Notes: generated by a model not told the origin, from the sequence alone. Shown: positions 27,581 through 36,135, counted from the first letter of the stretch. The stretch: 64,000 nt of DNA from Paracoccus pantotrophus (GCF_008824185.1 NZ_CP044423.1:1377501-1441500); one strand, 5' to 3'. Numbers and translations are program-made.

Positions 27581-27851
27581 GCCAGGCTCCACATTGAACG
27601 CAAGCCGGTGCGAAGCCTTGGAAGGGAAAGGGTTCTGGGCTGGCACCGAGCAAGGCTCAATGCGGTCCGACATCACGACTGGCGTCGTCAGAGGGGCCCG
27701 GTCCGCCCGCCCCAGATAGGGGCTCGGGGCCGCGATGCAAGACCGGGCCAATCGCTTTTCCGGGCGGCGGGCCGATCGGCGGGAACAGCCACCCCTTTTC
27801 CTTGGCCCTGCGCGGGACTAACTATCGCCAAGCCTCGCAAAAGGATCGCCC

Positions 27852-28754
27852 ATGCTTTACCAGACCAAGGCCGAATGGCTGGCCGCACCCCGCAAGCGCG
27901 TGCTGTTCTTCGGCATGTCCGGGCTGGGCAAGACCTTCCTGGCCTCGATGCTGCGCGGCTCGGGGGAATGGTTCCACTATTCGGTCGATTACCGCATCGG
28001 CACCCGCTACATGGGCGAGCTGATCGCCGACAACTTCAAGCGCGAGGCGATGAAAGTGCCCTTCCTGCGCGAACTCTTGCTGTCGGATTCGGTCTATATC
28101 GCCAGCAACATCACCTTCGAGAACCTGGCGCCGCTGTCCACCTATCTGGGCAAGCCCGGCAGCGTCACCCGCGGCGGGCTGGAATTTGACGAATACATGC
28201 GCCGCCAGGACCAGCACCGGATGGCCGAGATCGCGGCGCTGCTGGATACCGGGCATTTCATCCGCCGCGCGCAGGAGATCTACAACCTGGGCAATTTCGT
28301 CTGCGATTCCGGCGGCTCGGTCTGCGAGGTGGTGGACCCCTTTGCCAAGACCGACCCGGTGCTGGACGCGCTGGAGCGCGAATTGCTGCTGGTCTGGATC
28401 AAGGGCTCGGACGCGCATACCGAGGAACTGGTGCGCCGCTTCGACCGCGCGCCGAAGCCGATGTATTACCAGCCGGATTTCCTGGACCGGGCCTGGACCG
28501 ACTACCGGGTCGACAAGGGCCTGCGCGAGGATCAGGTGAATCCCGACGATTTCATCCGCTGGACCTATGCCCGCGCGCTGGCCCATCGCCAGCCGCGCTA
28601 CGAGGCGATGGCCCGGCGCGGCGTGACGCTGCTGGCCGAGGAGGTGGCACGGGTGACAGGCCCGCAAGACCTGATCGCGCTGATCGGCCATGCCATAGAC
28701 CGACGGCCCGCCGGCGCCGCCCTTGCCGGAACGATCGACAGAAAGGACGCATGA
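27852..28754 (+). CDS. P-loop ATPase of unknown role, coupled to metA
   Basis: This 300-residue protein has a clear Walker A loop, GMSGLGKT (21-28), after a hydrophobic strand RVLFF. No transmembrane segment is seen. The middle part (FEYMRRQDQH-like and YNLGNFVCDSGGSVCEVVD) resembles no enzyme I can name. Its last four bases overlap the metA start (ATGATG), so the two are translated together. The function is unknown; a kinase- or chaperone-like role linked to methionine synthesis is only inference. Confidence 0.8.
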   Translation: MLYQTKAEWLAAPRKRVLFFGMSGLGKTFLASMLRGSGEWFHYSVDYRIGTRYMGELIADNFKREAMKVPFLRELLLSDSVYIASNITFENLAPLSTYLGKPGSVTRGGLEFDEYMRRQDQHRMAEIAALLDTGHFIRRAQEIYNLGNFVCDSGGSVCEVVDPFAKTDPVLDALERELLLVWIKGSDAHTEELVRRFDRAPKPMYYQPDFLDRAWTDYRVDKGLREDQVNPDDFIRWTYARALAHRQPRYEAMARRGVTLLAEEVARVTGPQDLIALIGHAIDRRPAGAALAGTIDRKDA

Positions 28755-29680
28755 TGCCCATCACCCTGCCCAATGACCTGCCGGCCTATGACATCCTGTC
28801 GAACGAAGGCGTCATGGTCATGTCGCCGGGCCGGGCGGCGACGCAGGACATCAGGCCCTTGCGCATCGGGCTTTTGAACCTGATGCCCAAGAAGATCCAG
28901 ACCGAGAACCAGTTCGCCCGGCTGATCGGCGCCACGCCCCTGCAGATCGACTTTCAGCTGATCCGCATGTCCGACCACGAAAGCCGCAACACCGCGGCCG
29001 ATCACCTGCAATCCTTCTATCGCCGCTTCTGCGAGGTCGAGGAAACGGGCGAGAAGTTCGACGGGCTCATCATCACCGGCGCGCCCATCGAGCACCTGCC
29101 CTTCGAGGCCGTGACCTATTGGGACGAACTGACCCGCGTCTTCGACTGGACGCAAAGCCATGTGCATTCGACCTTCGGCGTCTGCTGGGGCGGCATGGCG
29201 ATGGCCTGGCATTTCCACCGCCTGGAAAAGCACATGCTGGACCGCAAGGCCTTCGGCTGCTTCCGCCACCGCAACCTGGCGCCCTCCAGCCCCTATCTGC
29301 GCGGCTTTTCCGACGACGTGCTGGTTCCCGTCAGCCGCTGGACCGAGGTGCGCCAGGACGAGGTGGACGCCATCCCGGCGCTGACGACGCTGATCGCCTC
29401 GGATCAGGTCGGGCCCTGCCTGCTGCAAGACCCCTGCCATCGCGCGCTCTATGTCTTCAACCATTTCGAATATGACAGCACGACGCTGAAGGACGAATAC
29501 GACCGCGACGCCGCCTCGGGCAAGCCGATCGAGGTGCCGGTGAACTACTACCCGGACGACGACCCGTCGCGCGCGCCGACGAACCGCTGGCGCAGCCATG
29601 CGCATCTGCTCTATGGTAACTGGATCAACGAGATCTACCAGACCACCCATTTCGACCTGAACCGCATCGGCGAGGCGTAA
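28751..29680 (+). CDS. metA: Homoserine O-acyltransferase MetA (probably acetyl-specific)
   Basis: This 309-residue class I glutamine-amidotransferase-like enzyme activates homoserine for methionine synthesis. The catalytic Cys is in FGVCWGGM (about 145), with His and Glu in FNHFEY (about 238 and 240). In MetA enzymes the residue after TGAP(I/L) decides the donor: Gly favours succinyl-CoA, Glu favours acetyl-CoA. Here it is Glu (TGAPIE, about 114), so acetyl-CoA is predicted. ATG at 28751 or 28754, overlapping the ATPase stop. No SAM riboswitch was recognised upstream. Confidence 0.92.
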   Translation: MMPITLPNDLPAYDILSNEGVMVMSPGRAATQDIRPLRIGLLNLMPKKIQTENQFARLIGATPLQIDFQLIRMSDHESRNTAADHLQSFYRRFCEVEETGEKFDGLIITGAPIEHLPFEAVTYWDELTRVFDWTQSHVHSTFGVCWGGMAMAWHFHRLEKHMLDRKAFGCFRHRNLAPSSPYLRGFSDDVLVPVSRWTEVRQDEVDAIPALTTLIASDQVGPCLLQDPCHRALYVFNHFEYDSTTLKDEYDRDAASGKPIEVPVNYYPDDDPSRAPTNRWRSHAHLLYGNWINEIYQTTHFDLNRIGEA

Positions 29681-29682
29681 GC

Positions 29683-30600
29683 ATGGCCAGCAATGGCGCC
29701 AAGGACGGGACCGGCAAGCGGGGATCTCTGCCCGACCTGCCCTTTGTCGGCGCAATCACCCGCTACCTGGAACAGGACGCGCCCGAGGCGCTGCGCAAGA
29801 CCGTGGCGGCGGCGGACGGCAAGCGCATCCCCGATCCCTCCTATCCTTATGCCGAGGAGATGAAGGGCAAGGATTACGACGAGCGGATGGCCGGGCTGCA
29901 ATTGCAGCTGGTGCGGCTGATGCGCGACGTGATCCATACCGGCAAGCGCATGGTGGTGCTGTTCGAGGGCCGCGATGCCGCCGGCAAGGGCGGCACCATC
30001 GAGCGGGTGCGCGAGAACCTCAACCCGCGCTCGGCCTATATCGTCGCCCTGCCCAAGCCCAGCGAGCGTGAGGCCGGGGAATGGTATTTCCAGCGCTATG
30101 TCGACTGGCTGCCCGCCAGGGGCGAGATCGCGCTCTTCGACCGCAGCTGGTACAACCGCGGCGTGGTCGAAAAGGTCTTCGGCTTCTGCACGGATGCACA
30201 GCGCGAGACCTTCTTTCGCCAACTGCCGCTGTTCGAGACCATGCTGGTCGATGACGGGGTGATCCTGGTCAAGCTGTGGCTGGAGGTCAGCCGGGCCGAG
30301 CAGCTCAAGCGGTTCCTCGACCGCGAGCAGGATCCGCTGAAGCAATGGAAGCTCAGCCCCATCGACGTCGAGGGGCTGGCGAAATGGGACGATTACGGTG
30401 CCGCGATCCGGGACACGCTGCTGCGCAGCCATTCCGGCATCGCACCCTGGACGGTGATCCGCGCCGACGACAAGCGCCGCGCCCGCATCGCGGCGATCCA
30501 GGCCATCCTGCGCGCGGTCGATTTCGCCGGCCGCGACGACGAGGTAATCGGCCAGCCCGACCCGCAGATCACCGGCGGCCCCGAGATCCTGCCGGGATAG
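29683..30600 (+). CDS. ppk2: Polyphosphate kinase 2
   Basis: This 305-residue PPK2-family enzyme moves phosphate between polyphosphate and nucleotides. Walker A is EGRDAAGKGG (about 95-104); the lid and Walker B follow as LPKPSEREAGEWYFQRYV and LFDRSWYNRGVVE. Downstream LSPIDVEGLAKWDDY is typical of the one-domain class I enzymes. It starts two bases after the metA stop, so the ATPase-metA-ppk2 genes form one transcription unit. Confidence 0.93.
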   Translation: MASNGAKDGTGKRGSLPDLPFVGAITRYLEQDAPEALRKTVAAADGKRIPDPSYPYAEEMKGKDYDERMAGLQLQLVRLMRDVIHTGKRMVVLFEGRDAAGKGGTIERVRENLNPRSAYIVALPKPSEREAGEWYFQRYVDWLPARGEIALFDRSWYNRGVVEKVFGFCTDAQRETFFRQLPLFETMLVDDGVILVKLWLEVSRAEQLKRFLDREQDPLKQWKLSPIDVEGLAKWDDYGAAIRDTLLRSHSGIAPWTVIRADDKRRARIAAIQAILRAVDFAGRDDEVIGQPDPQITGGPEILPG

Positions 30601-30621
30601 CGGGCAAGGCAGGGGGCGACG

Positions 30622-31569
30622 ATGGATCGGCCGTTCAGGACCACCCCGGCCAACGCGATCGCCCGCAAGGCGGCATGGCTGTGCGCGCTGATTTGGCTGG
30701 CGGTCCTCGCCCCGGTCCAGGCACAGGCACAGGCACAGGCACAGGATCTGCCCGACTGGCAGAACCTGCATGTCAACGATTTCGCCGGGCTGCTCGCGCC
30801 CCAGGATGCCCAGGCCCTCGACAGGGCCCTGGCCGGGCTGCGCAAGGATGCCGGTATCCAGGGCACGGTCGTCACCCTGACCGACCGGGCGCGCCACGGC
30901 GGGTCCGACGGGCTGGAGCCCTTCGCCACCCGGCTCTTCAACCATTGGGGCGTGGGCGACGGTGCGCGCAGCGACGGCTTCATGGTCCTGGTGCTGGCCG
31001 AGAACCGCGAGGCGCGGATCGAACTCGGCCGCGGCTATGAAAACGACGCCGACATCCTGGCGCAGGAGATCATGCGCAACACCATGCTGCCCGCCTTTCG
31101 CGACGGCCGGATGTCGCAGGGCATCCGCGACGGCACGCTGGCGGTGATCACGCTGATCGCCCGTCCCGTCGCGACGGGTCAGCCGCTCGGGACGCGCGAA
31201 CGCGGGCTGATGGACCGTATCGTCCCCCTTGCCTTCGGCGGCGCCTGGCTCCTGATCCTCGGCGCCATCGCCCGGCAGCTCTGGCAACGCAACCGCTGCC
31301 CGCGATGCGGGCACCGCGGCCTGGAAACGCAGGTCGCGCCCCTGCAAACCCCGCTGCCCGAGGGCGGCCACATGGTCTCGCATGACGATGTCACGCGGCG
31401 CTGCCCGGCCTGCGACTGGTCCGAATCCCGCCAGCGCCTGCGCCGGCAAACGGTCTGGTACGACCCGAACGGCGCCGTGCTGCGCAGCCGGACCAACAGG
31501 GCCGCGGGCGGCAACTCGGGCTTCGGCGGCGGCTCGTCGCGGGGCGGCGGCGCCTCGGGGCGCTGGTAG
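30622..31569 (+). CDS. TPM-domain protein with C-terminal zinc ribbon
   Basis: This 315-residue protein has a signal peptide ending in an Ala/Gln repeat, then a TPM (YgcG/Psb32) domain (VNDFAGLLAPQDAQALD, GVGDGARSDGFMVLV, RIELGRGYE). A membrane span lies near residues 205-222 (LAFGGAWLLILGAIARQLW). A cytoplasmic part follows with paired CPRCGH and CPACDW, a likely zinc ribbon, and a Gly/Ser-rich end. TPM proteins are linked to membrane protein quality control, but no activity can be assigned. Confidence 0.85.
   Translation: MDRPFRTTPANAIARKAAWLCALIWLAVLAPVQAQAQAQAQDLPDWQNLHVNDFAGLLAPQDAQALDRALAGLRKDAGIQGTVVTLTDRARHGGSDGLEPFATRLFNHWGVGDGARSDGFMVLVLAENREARIELGRGYENDADILAQEIMRNTMLPAFRDGRMSQGIRDGTLAVITLIARPVATGQPLGTRERGLMDRIVPLAFGGAWLLILGAIARQLWQRNRCPRCGHRGLETQVAPLQTPLPEGGHMVSHDDVTRRCPACDWSESRQRLRRQTVWYDPNGAVLRSRTNRAAGGNSGFGGGSSRGGGASGRW
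30718..30744 (+). repeat. Hexanucleotide tandem repeat in the TPM gene
   Basis: Four copies of CAGGCA plus a final CAG encode alternating Gln-Ala at the end of the signal peptide. Gain or loss of units keeps the frame, so it would vary only the length near the cleavage site. Confidence 0.8.
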
Positions 31570-31580
31570 CACCGCCGCGC

Positions 31581-31609
31581 TTGCGAGGTCGCGGCGGGAC
31601 GGCTAGCGT
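31581..31609 (+). promoter_or_regulatory. Predicted promoter of the polyamine-type binding protein
   Basis: TTGCGA (-35), a 17-base spacer and TAGCGT (-10) lie 32 bases before the start codon, immediately after the TPM gene stop. Confidence 0.55.
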
Positions 31610-31641
31610 CAGGCCAGACTGCCTTCAAGGAAAGCTCCGAC

Positions 31642-32694
31642 ATGAAACTTTTCCGCTTCCCCGCCCTGGCGCTCGCGCTTGCCAGCACCAGCCTGACGGC
31701 CGCCTGGGCCGCCGATCCCGAACTGACGGTCTTCGACTGGGCCGGGTTCGAGGAGCCGGTGATTTTCCAGGGCTATATCGACAAGCATGGCACCGGCCCG
31801 ACCTTCGTCTTCTACGGCGACGATGACGAGGCCTATCAAAAGCTCGCCTCGGGCTTCAAAGCCGATGTCGCCCATCCCTGCTCGCAAATGGTGTCGAAAT
31901 ACCGCGATGCCGGGCTGATCGAGCCCTGGGACGTCTCGAAGATCCCCGCCTTCGAAAGCCTCGATGCGAAATTCCTCGATTCGGAAATCTTCAAGGACGA
32001 CGAGGGTGTCTGGTACATCCCGACCGACTGGGGCGCGACCGCGGTGGCCTATAATACCGAGACCGTGCCGGCCGAGGACGTGGCCAGCCTGAACATCTTC
32101 ATCGACCCGAAATACCAGGGCCGCACCTCGCTGCCCGATTCGGCCGACGATGTCTGGGCGCTGGCCTATCTGGCCACCGGCACCACCGACTGGACCGAAG
32201 TGACCGACGAGCAGTTCGCGGCCGCCGCCGACTGGCTGCGCCAGGCGCATCAGAACGTCGCCGCCTATTGGGCCGACCCGGCCGAACAGGCGCAGCTGAT
32301 GGCTTCGGGCGCGGTGGACGTGGCCTGGTCCTGGAACGACGGCGTGGTGCTGCTGGAAAACGACGGCTTCCCGGTCGGCTTCCAGCGCGCGGCCAAGGAA
32401 GGCAGTTCGACCTTCTTCTGCGGCTTCATCAATTTGAAGAGCGGGCCGGGCAACGAGGACAAGGCCTACGACTTCATCAACGCCTGGCTCGCCCCCGAGG
32501 CGGCCAAGGGCCTGCTGGACACGATCGGCTACGGCCATACCTCGACCGTCGCCATGGAGACGATCAAGGACGAGCCGGCGGTGCAGGAAGGGCTGTCGCC
32601 CGTGGACGCCCCGATCCTGGCCCAGACCCCGAACGACCCGCAGCAACGCGAAAGGCAGCTGCAGGAATTCGAAAAGATCAAGGCCGGCTTCTGA
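31642..32694 (+). CDS. Orphan polyamine-type (PotD/PotF-like) substrate-binding protein
   Basis: This 350-residue periplasmic protein has a signal peptide cut after AAWAA. The mature part follows the spermidine/putrescine binder pattern (LTVFDWAGFEEP, GLIEPWDVSKIPAF, YIPTDWGATAVAYN, VDVAWSWNDG). It has its own promoter and no ATPase or permease beside it, so it must work with a transporter encoded elsewhere or act as a sensor subunit. A hairpin and a palindromic repeat follow the stop. Confidence 0.87.
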   Translation: MKLFRFPALALALASTSLTAAWAADPELTVFDWAGFEEPVIFQGYIDKHGTGPTFVFYGDDDEAYQKLASGFKADVAHPCSQMVSKYRDAGLIEPWDVSKIPAFESLDAKFLDSEIFKDDEGVWYIPTDWGATAVAYNTETVPAEDVASLNIFIDPKYQGRTSLPDSADDVWALAYLATGTTDWTEVTDEQFAAAADWLRQAHQNVAAYWADPAEQAQLMASGAVDVAWSWNDGVVLLENDGFPVGFQRAAKEGSSTFFCGFINLKSGPGNEDKAYDFINAWLAPEAAKGLLDTIGYGHTSTVAMETIKDEPAVQEGLSPVDAPILAQTPNDPQQRERQLQEFEKIKAGF

Positions 32695-32708
32695 CCGACC
32701 CTTGCAGC

Positions 32709-32729
32709 GCCCCGCCCCGAAAGCGGGGC
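32709..32729 (+). terminator. Hairpin after the binding-protein gene
   Basis: A seven-pair stem GCCCCGC/GCGGGGC with a seven-base loop lies 14 bases after the stop, followed by CTTCC rather than a T run. Termination may rely on this hairpin plus the palindrome 20 bases on. Confidence 0.4.
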
Positions 32730-32750
32730 CTTCCGCCGACGGCACGGCCG

Positions 32751-32822
32751 CATGGGTATTTCAGGAACGAAGAAGGCCGGGGCGTTGCGCCCCGTTATTC
32801 TCCGTTTTCCAAATACCCCATG
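32751..32822. repeat. Palindromic intergenic element (two facing 3'-end motifs)
   Basis: The left arm reads CATGGGTATTTCAGGAACG followed by AAGAA; the right arm on the opposite strand reads CATGGGGTATTTGGAAAACG followed by GAGAA. The centre is a perfect hairpin CGGGGCG-TTG-CGCCCCG (32778-32794). Each arm is one copy of the motif found alone at 26534, 44187 and 49744. Confidence 0.7.
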
Positions 32823-32872
32823 GGGTGAATTGGTCCGCGCAGCGGGACAAGAGGGGAACAGCGTTCCCCTCC

Positions 32873-32901
32873 TTGCGCGCGAGAATGGCGGCGCCTATAT
32901 T
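32873..32901 (+). promoter_or_regulatory. Predicted ssrA promoter
   Basis: TTGCGC, a 17-base spacer and TATATT form one of the two strongest-looking promoters in the window (with erpA). Transcription would begin near 32908, at a GTCCGGG-TTCG-CCCGGAC hairpin that opens the tmRNA precursor. Confidence 0.7.
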
Positions 32902-32906
32902 CGGCT

Positions 32907-33232
32907 TGTCCGGGTTCGCCCGGACTATGGACATAAACGCGCAGGTAATAAGCGGATCGGACCCGGGGGCGGTACCCGGCGGCTCCACCATCATCCCTCG
33001 TTGGGGGCGCATGGGGCCGAAACAGGATCGACGAACGTCTAAAGCTGTTTGCTTTGTCTCGGTGAGCTACCACCGTCATCGGTGCAAAATGTACAGTTGC
33101 CAACGACAACCGTGCTCCGGTGGCTCTGGCTGCGTAAGCAGCTCGGGCAACCGAAACTCAAGCCCTTCCGCCTAGCAGCGTAAGGCGGGGCCCGCAGGAG
33201 CCTGGCAACAGAATCCTGCACCTTCCCCCTTT
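32907..33232 (+). ncRNA. ssrA: Permuted two-piece tmRNA (alphaproteobacterial ssrA)
   Basis: The order of parts is circularly permuted. The acceptor piece comes first and ends in CGGCTCC-ACCA at 32990; after a 22-base intervening stretch the coding piece begins GGGGCCG at 33013. These two seven-base segments pair as the acceptor stem (one G-U), and AACAGGATCGACG follows. The tag frame GCC to TAA (33099-33137) reads ANDNRAPVALAA. The 3' part contains further stems, including GCAGGA/TCCTGC at 33194-33219. End points are approximate. The RNA rescues stalled ribosomes and tags products for proteolysis. Confidence 0.9.
33099..33137 (+). other. tmRNA proteolysis-tag reading frame
   Basis: Twelve codons and TAA encode ANDNRAPVALAA. 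The hydrophobic ALAA end is the recognition signal for ClpXP and ClpAP, and ANDN is the usual alphaproteobacterial beginning (adaptor-binding part). Confidence 0.92.
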
Positions 33233-33292
33233 AATCTCTGGTTTTTCGGCGCGCCCGGGCCTATCTCAGGCCACATGCAAGGGAATGCCGCC

Positions 33293-34564
33293 ATGAAAGA
33301 CCTGACCTCCTCCGATGCCGATGCGCTGATCGCGGATCTGGGCGCAAAGGCGCGCGCCGCCGCCGCCCTGCTGGCCGAGGCCTCGGCCGAGCGCAAGCAT
33401 GCCGCCCTGATCGGTGCCGCCGATGCGATCCTGAGGGCCGAGGACGCCATCCTCGACGCCAATGCCGAGGACATGCATTACGCTGAGGAGAAGGGCCTCT
33501 CCCCCGCCATGCTCGACCGGCTGAAGCTCGATCCCGCGCGCATCCGCGCCATGGCCGAGGGGCTGCGCTCGGTCGCGGCGCAAGCGGACCCCGTGGGCCG
33601 CGTGCTGGCGGAATGGGACCGGCCAAACGGGCTGCATATCCGGCGCGTCGCGACCCCCCTGGGCGTCATCGGCGTGATCTACGAAAGCCGCCCCAATGTC
33701 ACCGCCGATGCCGCGGCGCTGGCGCTGAAGGCGGGCAATGCGGTGATCCTGCGCGGCGGCTCGGAAAGCCTGAACAGCTCGGCCGCGATCCACCGGGCGC
33801 TGGTGACGGGCCTGACGCAGGCCGGCCTACCCGAGGCGTCGGTGCAGATGGTGCCGACCCGCGACCGCGAGGCCGTCGCCGCCATGCTGCGCGCGCAGGC
33901 ATTCATCGACGTGATCGTGCCCCGCGGCGGCAAGGGCCTGGTCGGGCTGGTGCAGAAGGAAGCCCGCGTGCCGGTCTTTGCCCATCTGGAGGGCATCTGC
34001 CATGTCTATGCCGACCGCGACGCCGACCTGGACAAGGCGCGCCGCGTGGTGCTGAACGCCAAGACCCGGCGCACCGGCATTTGCGGCGCCGCCGAATGCC
34101 TGCTGATCGACTGGCAGTTCTACACCAGGCACGGTCCCGTGCTGGTGCAGGATCTGCTGGACGCGGGCGTCGAGGTCCGTGCCGAAGGCGAGCTTGCCAA
34201 GGTGCCGGGCACCGTGCCGGCCGAGCCCTCGGATTTCGGGCAGGAGTTCCTGGACAAGATCATCGCGGTAAAGCTGGTCGACGGCGTCGAGGAGGCGATC
34301 GCCCATATCCGTCGCTATGGCTCGGGCCATACCGAATCGATCCTGACCGAGAACGACGCCACCGCCGAGCGTTTTTTCAACGGGCTCGACAGCGCCATCC
34401 TGATGCAGAACGCCTCGACGCAATTCGCCGATGGCGGCGAATTCGGGATGGGCGCCGAGATCGGCATCGCCACCGGCAAGATGCATGCGCGCGGGCCGGT
34501 GGGCGCCGAGCAGCTGACCAGCTTCAAGTATCTGGTCACCGGCGACGGCACCATCCGGACCTGA
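33293..34564 (+). CDS. proA: Gamma-glutamyl phosphate reductase ProA
   Basis: This 423-residue aldehyde-dehydrogenase-fold enzyme catalyses the second step of proline synthesis. Visible blocks are VIYESRPNVTADAAALALK (about 122-140), ILRGGSESLNSS, VPRGGKGL and the catalytic Cys region TRRTGICGAAECLL (about 255-268). The ATG at 33293 was preferred over 33275 because AAGGGA lies eight bases upstream. proB is not adjacent; the gene follows ssrA directly. Confidence 0.96.
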   Translation: MKDLTSSDADALIADLGAKARAAAALLAEASAERKHAALIGAADAILRAEDAILDANAEDMHYAEEKGLSPAMLDRLKLDPARIRAMAEGLRSVAAQADPVGRVLAEWDRPNGLHIRRVATPLGVIGVIYESRPNVTADAAALALKAGNAVILRGGSESLNSSAAIHRALVTGLTQAGLPEASVQMVPTRDREAVAAMLRAQAFIDVIVPRGGKGLVGLVQKEARVPVFAHLEGICHVYADRDADLDKARRVVLNAKTRRTGICGAAECLLIDWQFYTRHGPVLVQDLLDAGVEVRAEGELAKVPGTVPAEPSDFGQEFLDKIIAVKLVDGVEEAIAHIRRYGSGHTESILTENDATAERFFNGLDSAILMQNASTQFADGGEFGMGAEIGIATGKMHARGPVGAEQLTSFKYLVTGDGTIRT

Positions 34565-34607
34565 CGCCAACACAAGCCGGGCACTGAAACCCGGTGGGAT
34601 CCGGGCC

Positions 34608-35264
34608 TCAGAACGAGATCTCGCCGCCGCTCTCGTCCAGTTCCCAGGCCAGCGGGCGATTGGCGGCGCAGGCGAAACCGGCCAGCAGCGGGAAATGCAC
34701 CTCGGAGGCGCCCGGTTCGGGCCGCGCCCGGTGCCGATCGGGGCCGAGCCAGGACCACAGCGTCGGATCCGGCCTGATGCGGCTGCTTTCGGCGACCAGC
34801 CGCCAGCCCTGGGCACCGCGGCAGACCAGCACGCTGCCGCCCCAGGGCATCGCCGTCTCAAGGCACATCAGCGCCAGCAGGATCAGGCGCGCCTCGATGC
34901 GCGGCAGATCGCCCTCGGCCTCCAGCCGCAGGCGGATGCGCCCGCCCCTTTCGACCTCGGCCAGCAGCGCGGCCAGTTCGGCCAGGCCAAGGCGCTGGTC
35001 CGGCGCAGCATGGCCGAAGGCCACGCGGAACCAGCGTATCCGCGCCCGCGCCGCCTCGACGCTTTCGGCGATCAACTGCATCTCGGGGCTGTCGTCGATG
35101 CCTGGCCAGGCGCCCGAAAGCTGCAGCAGCTCCAGCCCGTTGCCGATCGCCCCCAGGGGCGAGACGATGTCATGGCACAGCCGCGAACCGACCAGCGCGG
35201 CAAGCCGCTCGGGCGGCAGGACGTCGGGAGTGCCGAGCGGGCAATGGATTGTCAGATCGTCCAT
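34608..35264 (-). CDS. chpT: Histidine phosphotransferase ChpT
   Basis: This 218-residue protein has a DHp-like helix with the phospho-accepting His in SRLCHDIVSPLGAIGNGLEL (His about 31), followed by a degenerate HATPase-like C-terminal domain. This matches ChpT, which in alphaproteobacteria passes phosphate from CckA to CtrA. In Rhodobacteraceae the relay controls motility, gene transfer agents and other stationary-phase genes. Two exact CtrA boxes occur elsewhere in this window. Confidence 0.88.
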   Translation of the reverse strand: MDDLTIHCPLGTPDVLPPERLAALVGSRLCHDIVSPLGAIGNGLELLQLSGAWPGIDDSPEMQLIAESVEAARARIRWFRVAFGHAAPDQRLGLAELAALLAEVERGGRIRLRLEAEGDLPRIEARLILLALMCLETAMPWGGSVLVCRGAQGWRLVAESSRIRPDPTLWSWLGPDRHRARPEPGASEVHFPLLAGFACAANRPLAWELDESGGEISF

Positions 35265-35304
35265 GGAAGGCTAGCCTGCATGATGCTTCAGGAAGGGGCC
35301 TAAG

Positions 35305-35499
35305 ATGAATGAAATCCTGGAACCCGGCATGATCGTGCGCCACCCCGGCGCACCCGAATGGGGCACCGGCCAGGTGCAATCGCGCGTCGGCGACCGCATC
35401 ACCGTGAATTTCACCCATGCGGGCAAGCAGGTGGTGGATGGCAGGCATATCATTCTTATTCTCCTTCCGCCGCTATCGTCCCAATCGACAACCTCCTGA
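35305..35499 (+). CDS. DUF3553 domain protein
   Basis: This 64-residue protein has the DUF3553 pattern (PGMIVRHPGAPEWGTGQVQS followed by RITVNFTHAGKQVVDG), a small SH3-like or CarD-like beta fold. It diverges from chpT with 40 bases between starts. Base composition drops sharply near codon 50, and the last dozen residues (LPPLSSQSTTS) look unlike the family, so the 3' end may have been replaced when the AT-rich insert arrived. Confidence 0.8.
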   Translation: MNEILEPGMIVRHPGAPEWGTGQVQSRVGDRITVNFTHAGKQVVDGRHIILILLPPLSSQSTTS

Positions 35500-35523
35500 G
35501 GCTAGGGTTGCCGAGGCTGGATA

Positions 35524-36132
35524 TCAGTTCTTCTTGGTCAGATAGTCGAAAATGGATTCAGCAACGCCGAGCCTTACATTCCTGACGAGACAAGCATTCT
35601 TGGCACCACACCTAAATCCAACCCTGAACCGCCTGGCAATATTACCCTCATATGCCGCACCTTGCAGCGCGGTGACAGAGCCGACCAAAGCTGCCGACGA
35701 GACCGCAGCACTGGCGGCCATAGTCCCCAAGACACCGCTTCCCCCGTCGATGAAACCAATGGGTTTGGATGTCACAGGACCGGATTTGTCAGCCGGATTG
35801 TCGAGAAAGATCTCCTTGACCCCTCCAAAGTCGTAGCGCCGGCCATCAACAGAGAACCCGTTGGAATATATTTTGAATTCCTTGGTCTTTCCAGAAGTAA
35901 ACAGATATATCGCGAGAAGCGTCAAGCCGAAAGTTATGGGGTAGAACAGGACGACGTTTTCAGTCCCGCCTGCCGTCACAAACAAGAGAGAGATGACAAG
36001 CCAAAACGGCAGAACAAGGACAATCCTTGCGATCCAGCCCATTCCGGCGGTCTTATAAGAGACGCTCATCGAGCCGTCGCCATTCCTCACCTCGGCGAAC
36101 CCACGGTCGATCTTTGCCGGCGCTTCAGTCAT
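35524..36132 (-). CDS. Hypothetical membrane protein in AT-rich insert
   Basis: This 202-residue protein has two N-terminal spans (IARIVLVLPFWLVISLLFVTA and NVVLFYPITFGLTLLAIYLF, about 34-80), a soluble part with FKIYSNGFSVDGRRYDFGGV, a small Gly/Ala-rich hydrophobic stretch near 135-160, and a C-terminal basic/Cys region. I do not recognise it. Codon use is AT-richer than in all neighbours, which suggests recent transfer. A short ankyrin-like frame ends three bases before its start. Confidence 0.7.
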   Translation of the reverse strand: MTEAPAKIDRGFAEVRNGDGSMSVSYKTAGMGWIARIVLVLPFWLVISLLFVTAGGTENVVLFYPITFGLTLLAIYLFTSGKTKEFKIYSNGFSVDGRRYDFGGVKEIFLDNPADKSGPVTSKPIGFIDGGSGVLGTMAASAAVSSAALVGSVTALQGAAYEGNIARRFRVGFRCGAKNACLVRNVRLGVAESIFDYLTKKN

Positions 36133-36135
36133 TCG

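Noticed and set aside
27581..27851. A yybP-ykoY (Mn2+) riboswitch before the TerC-type gene
   Set aside because: TerC/Alx genes often have one, but the conserved core helices could not be found in the leftward leader.
27781..27851. A SAM riboswitch controlling the ATPase-metA operon
   Set aside because: The leader before the ATPase gene is short and lacks SAM-II or SAM-V landmarks.
30718..30744. Phase-variable repeat in the TPM gene
   Set aside because: The unit is six bases, so changes in copy number do not shift the frame; it cannot switch the gene on and off.
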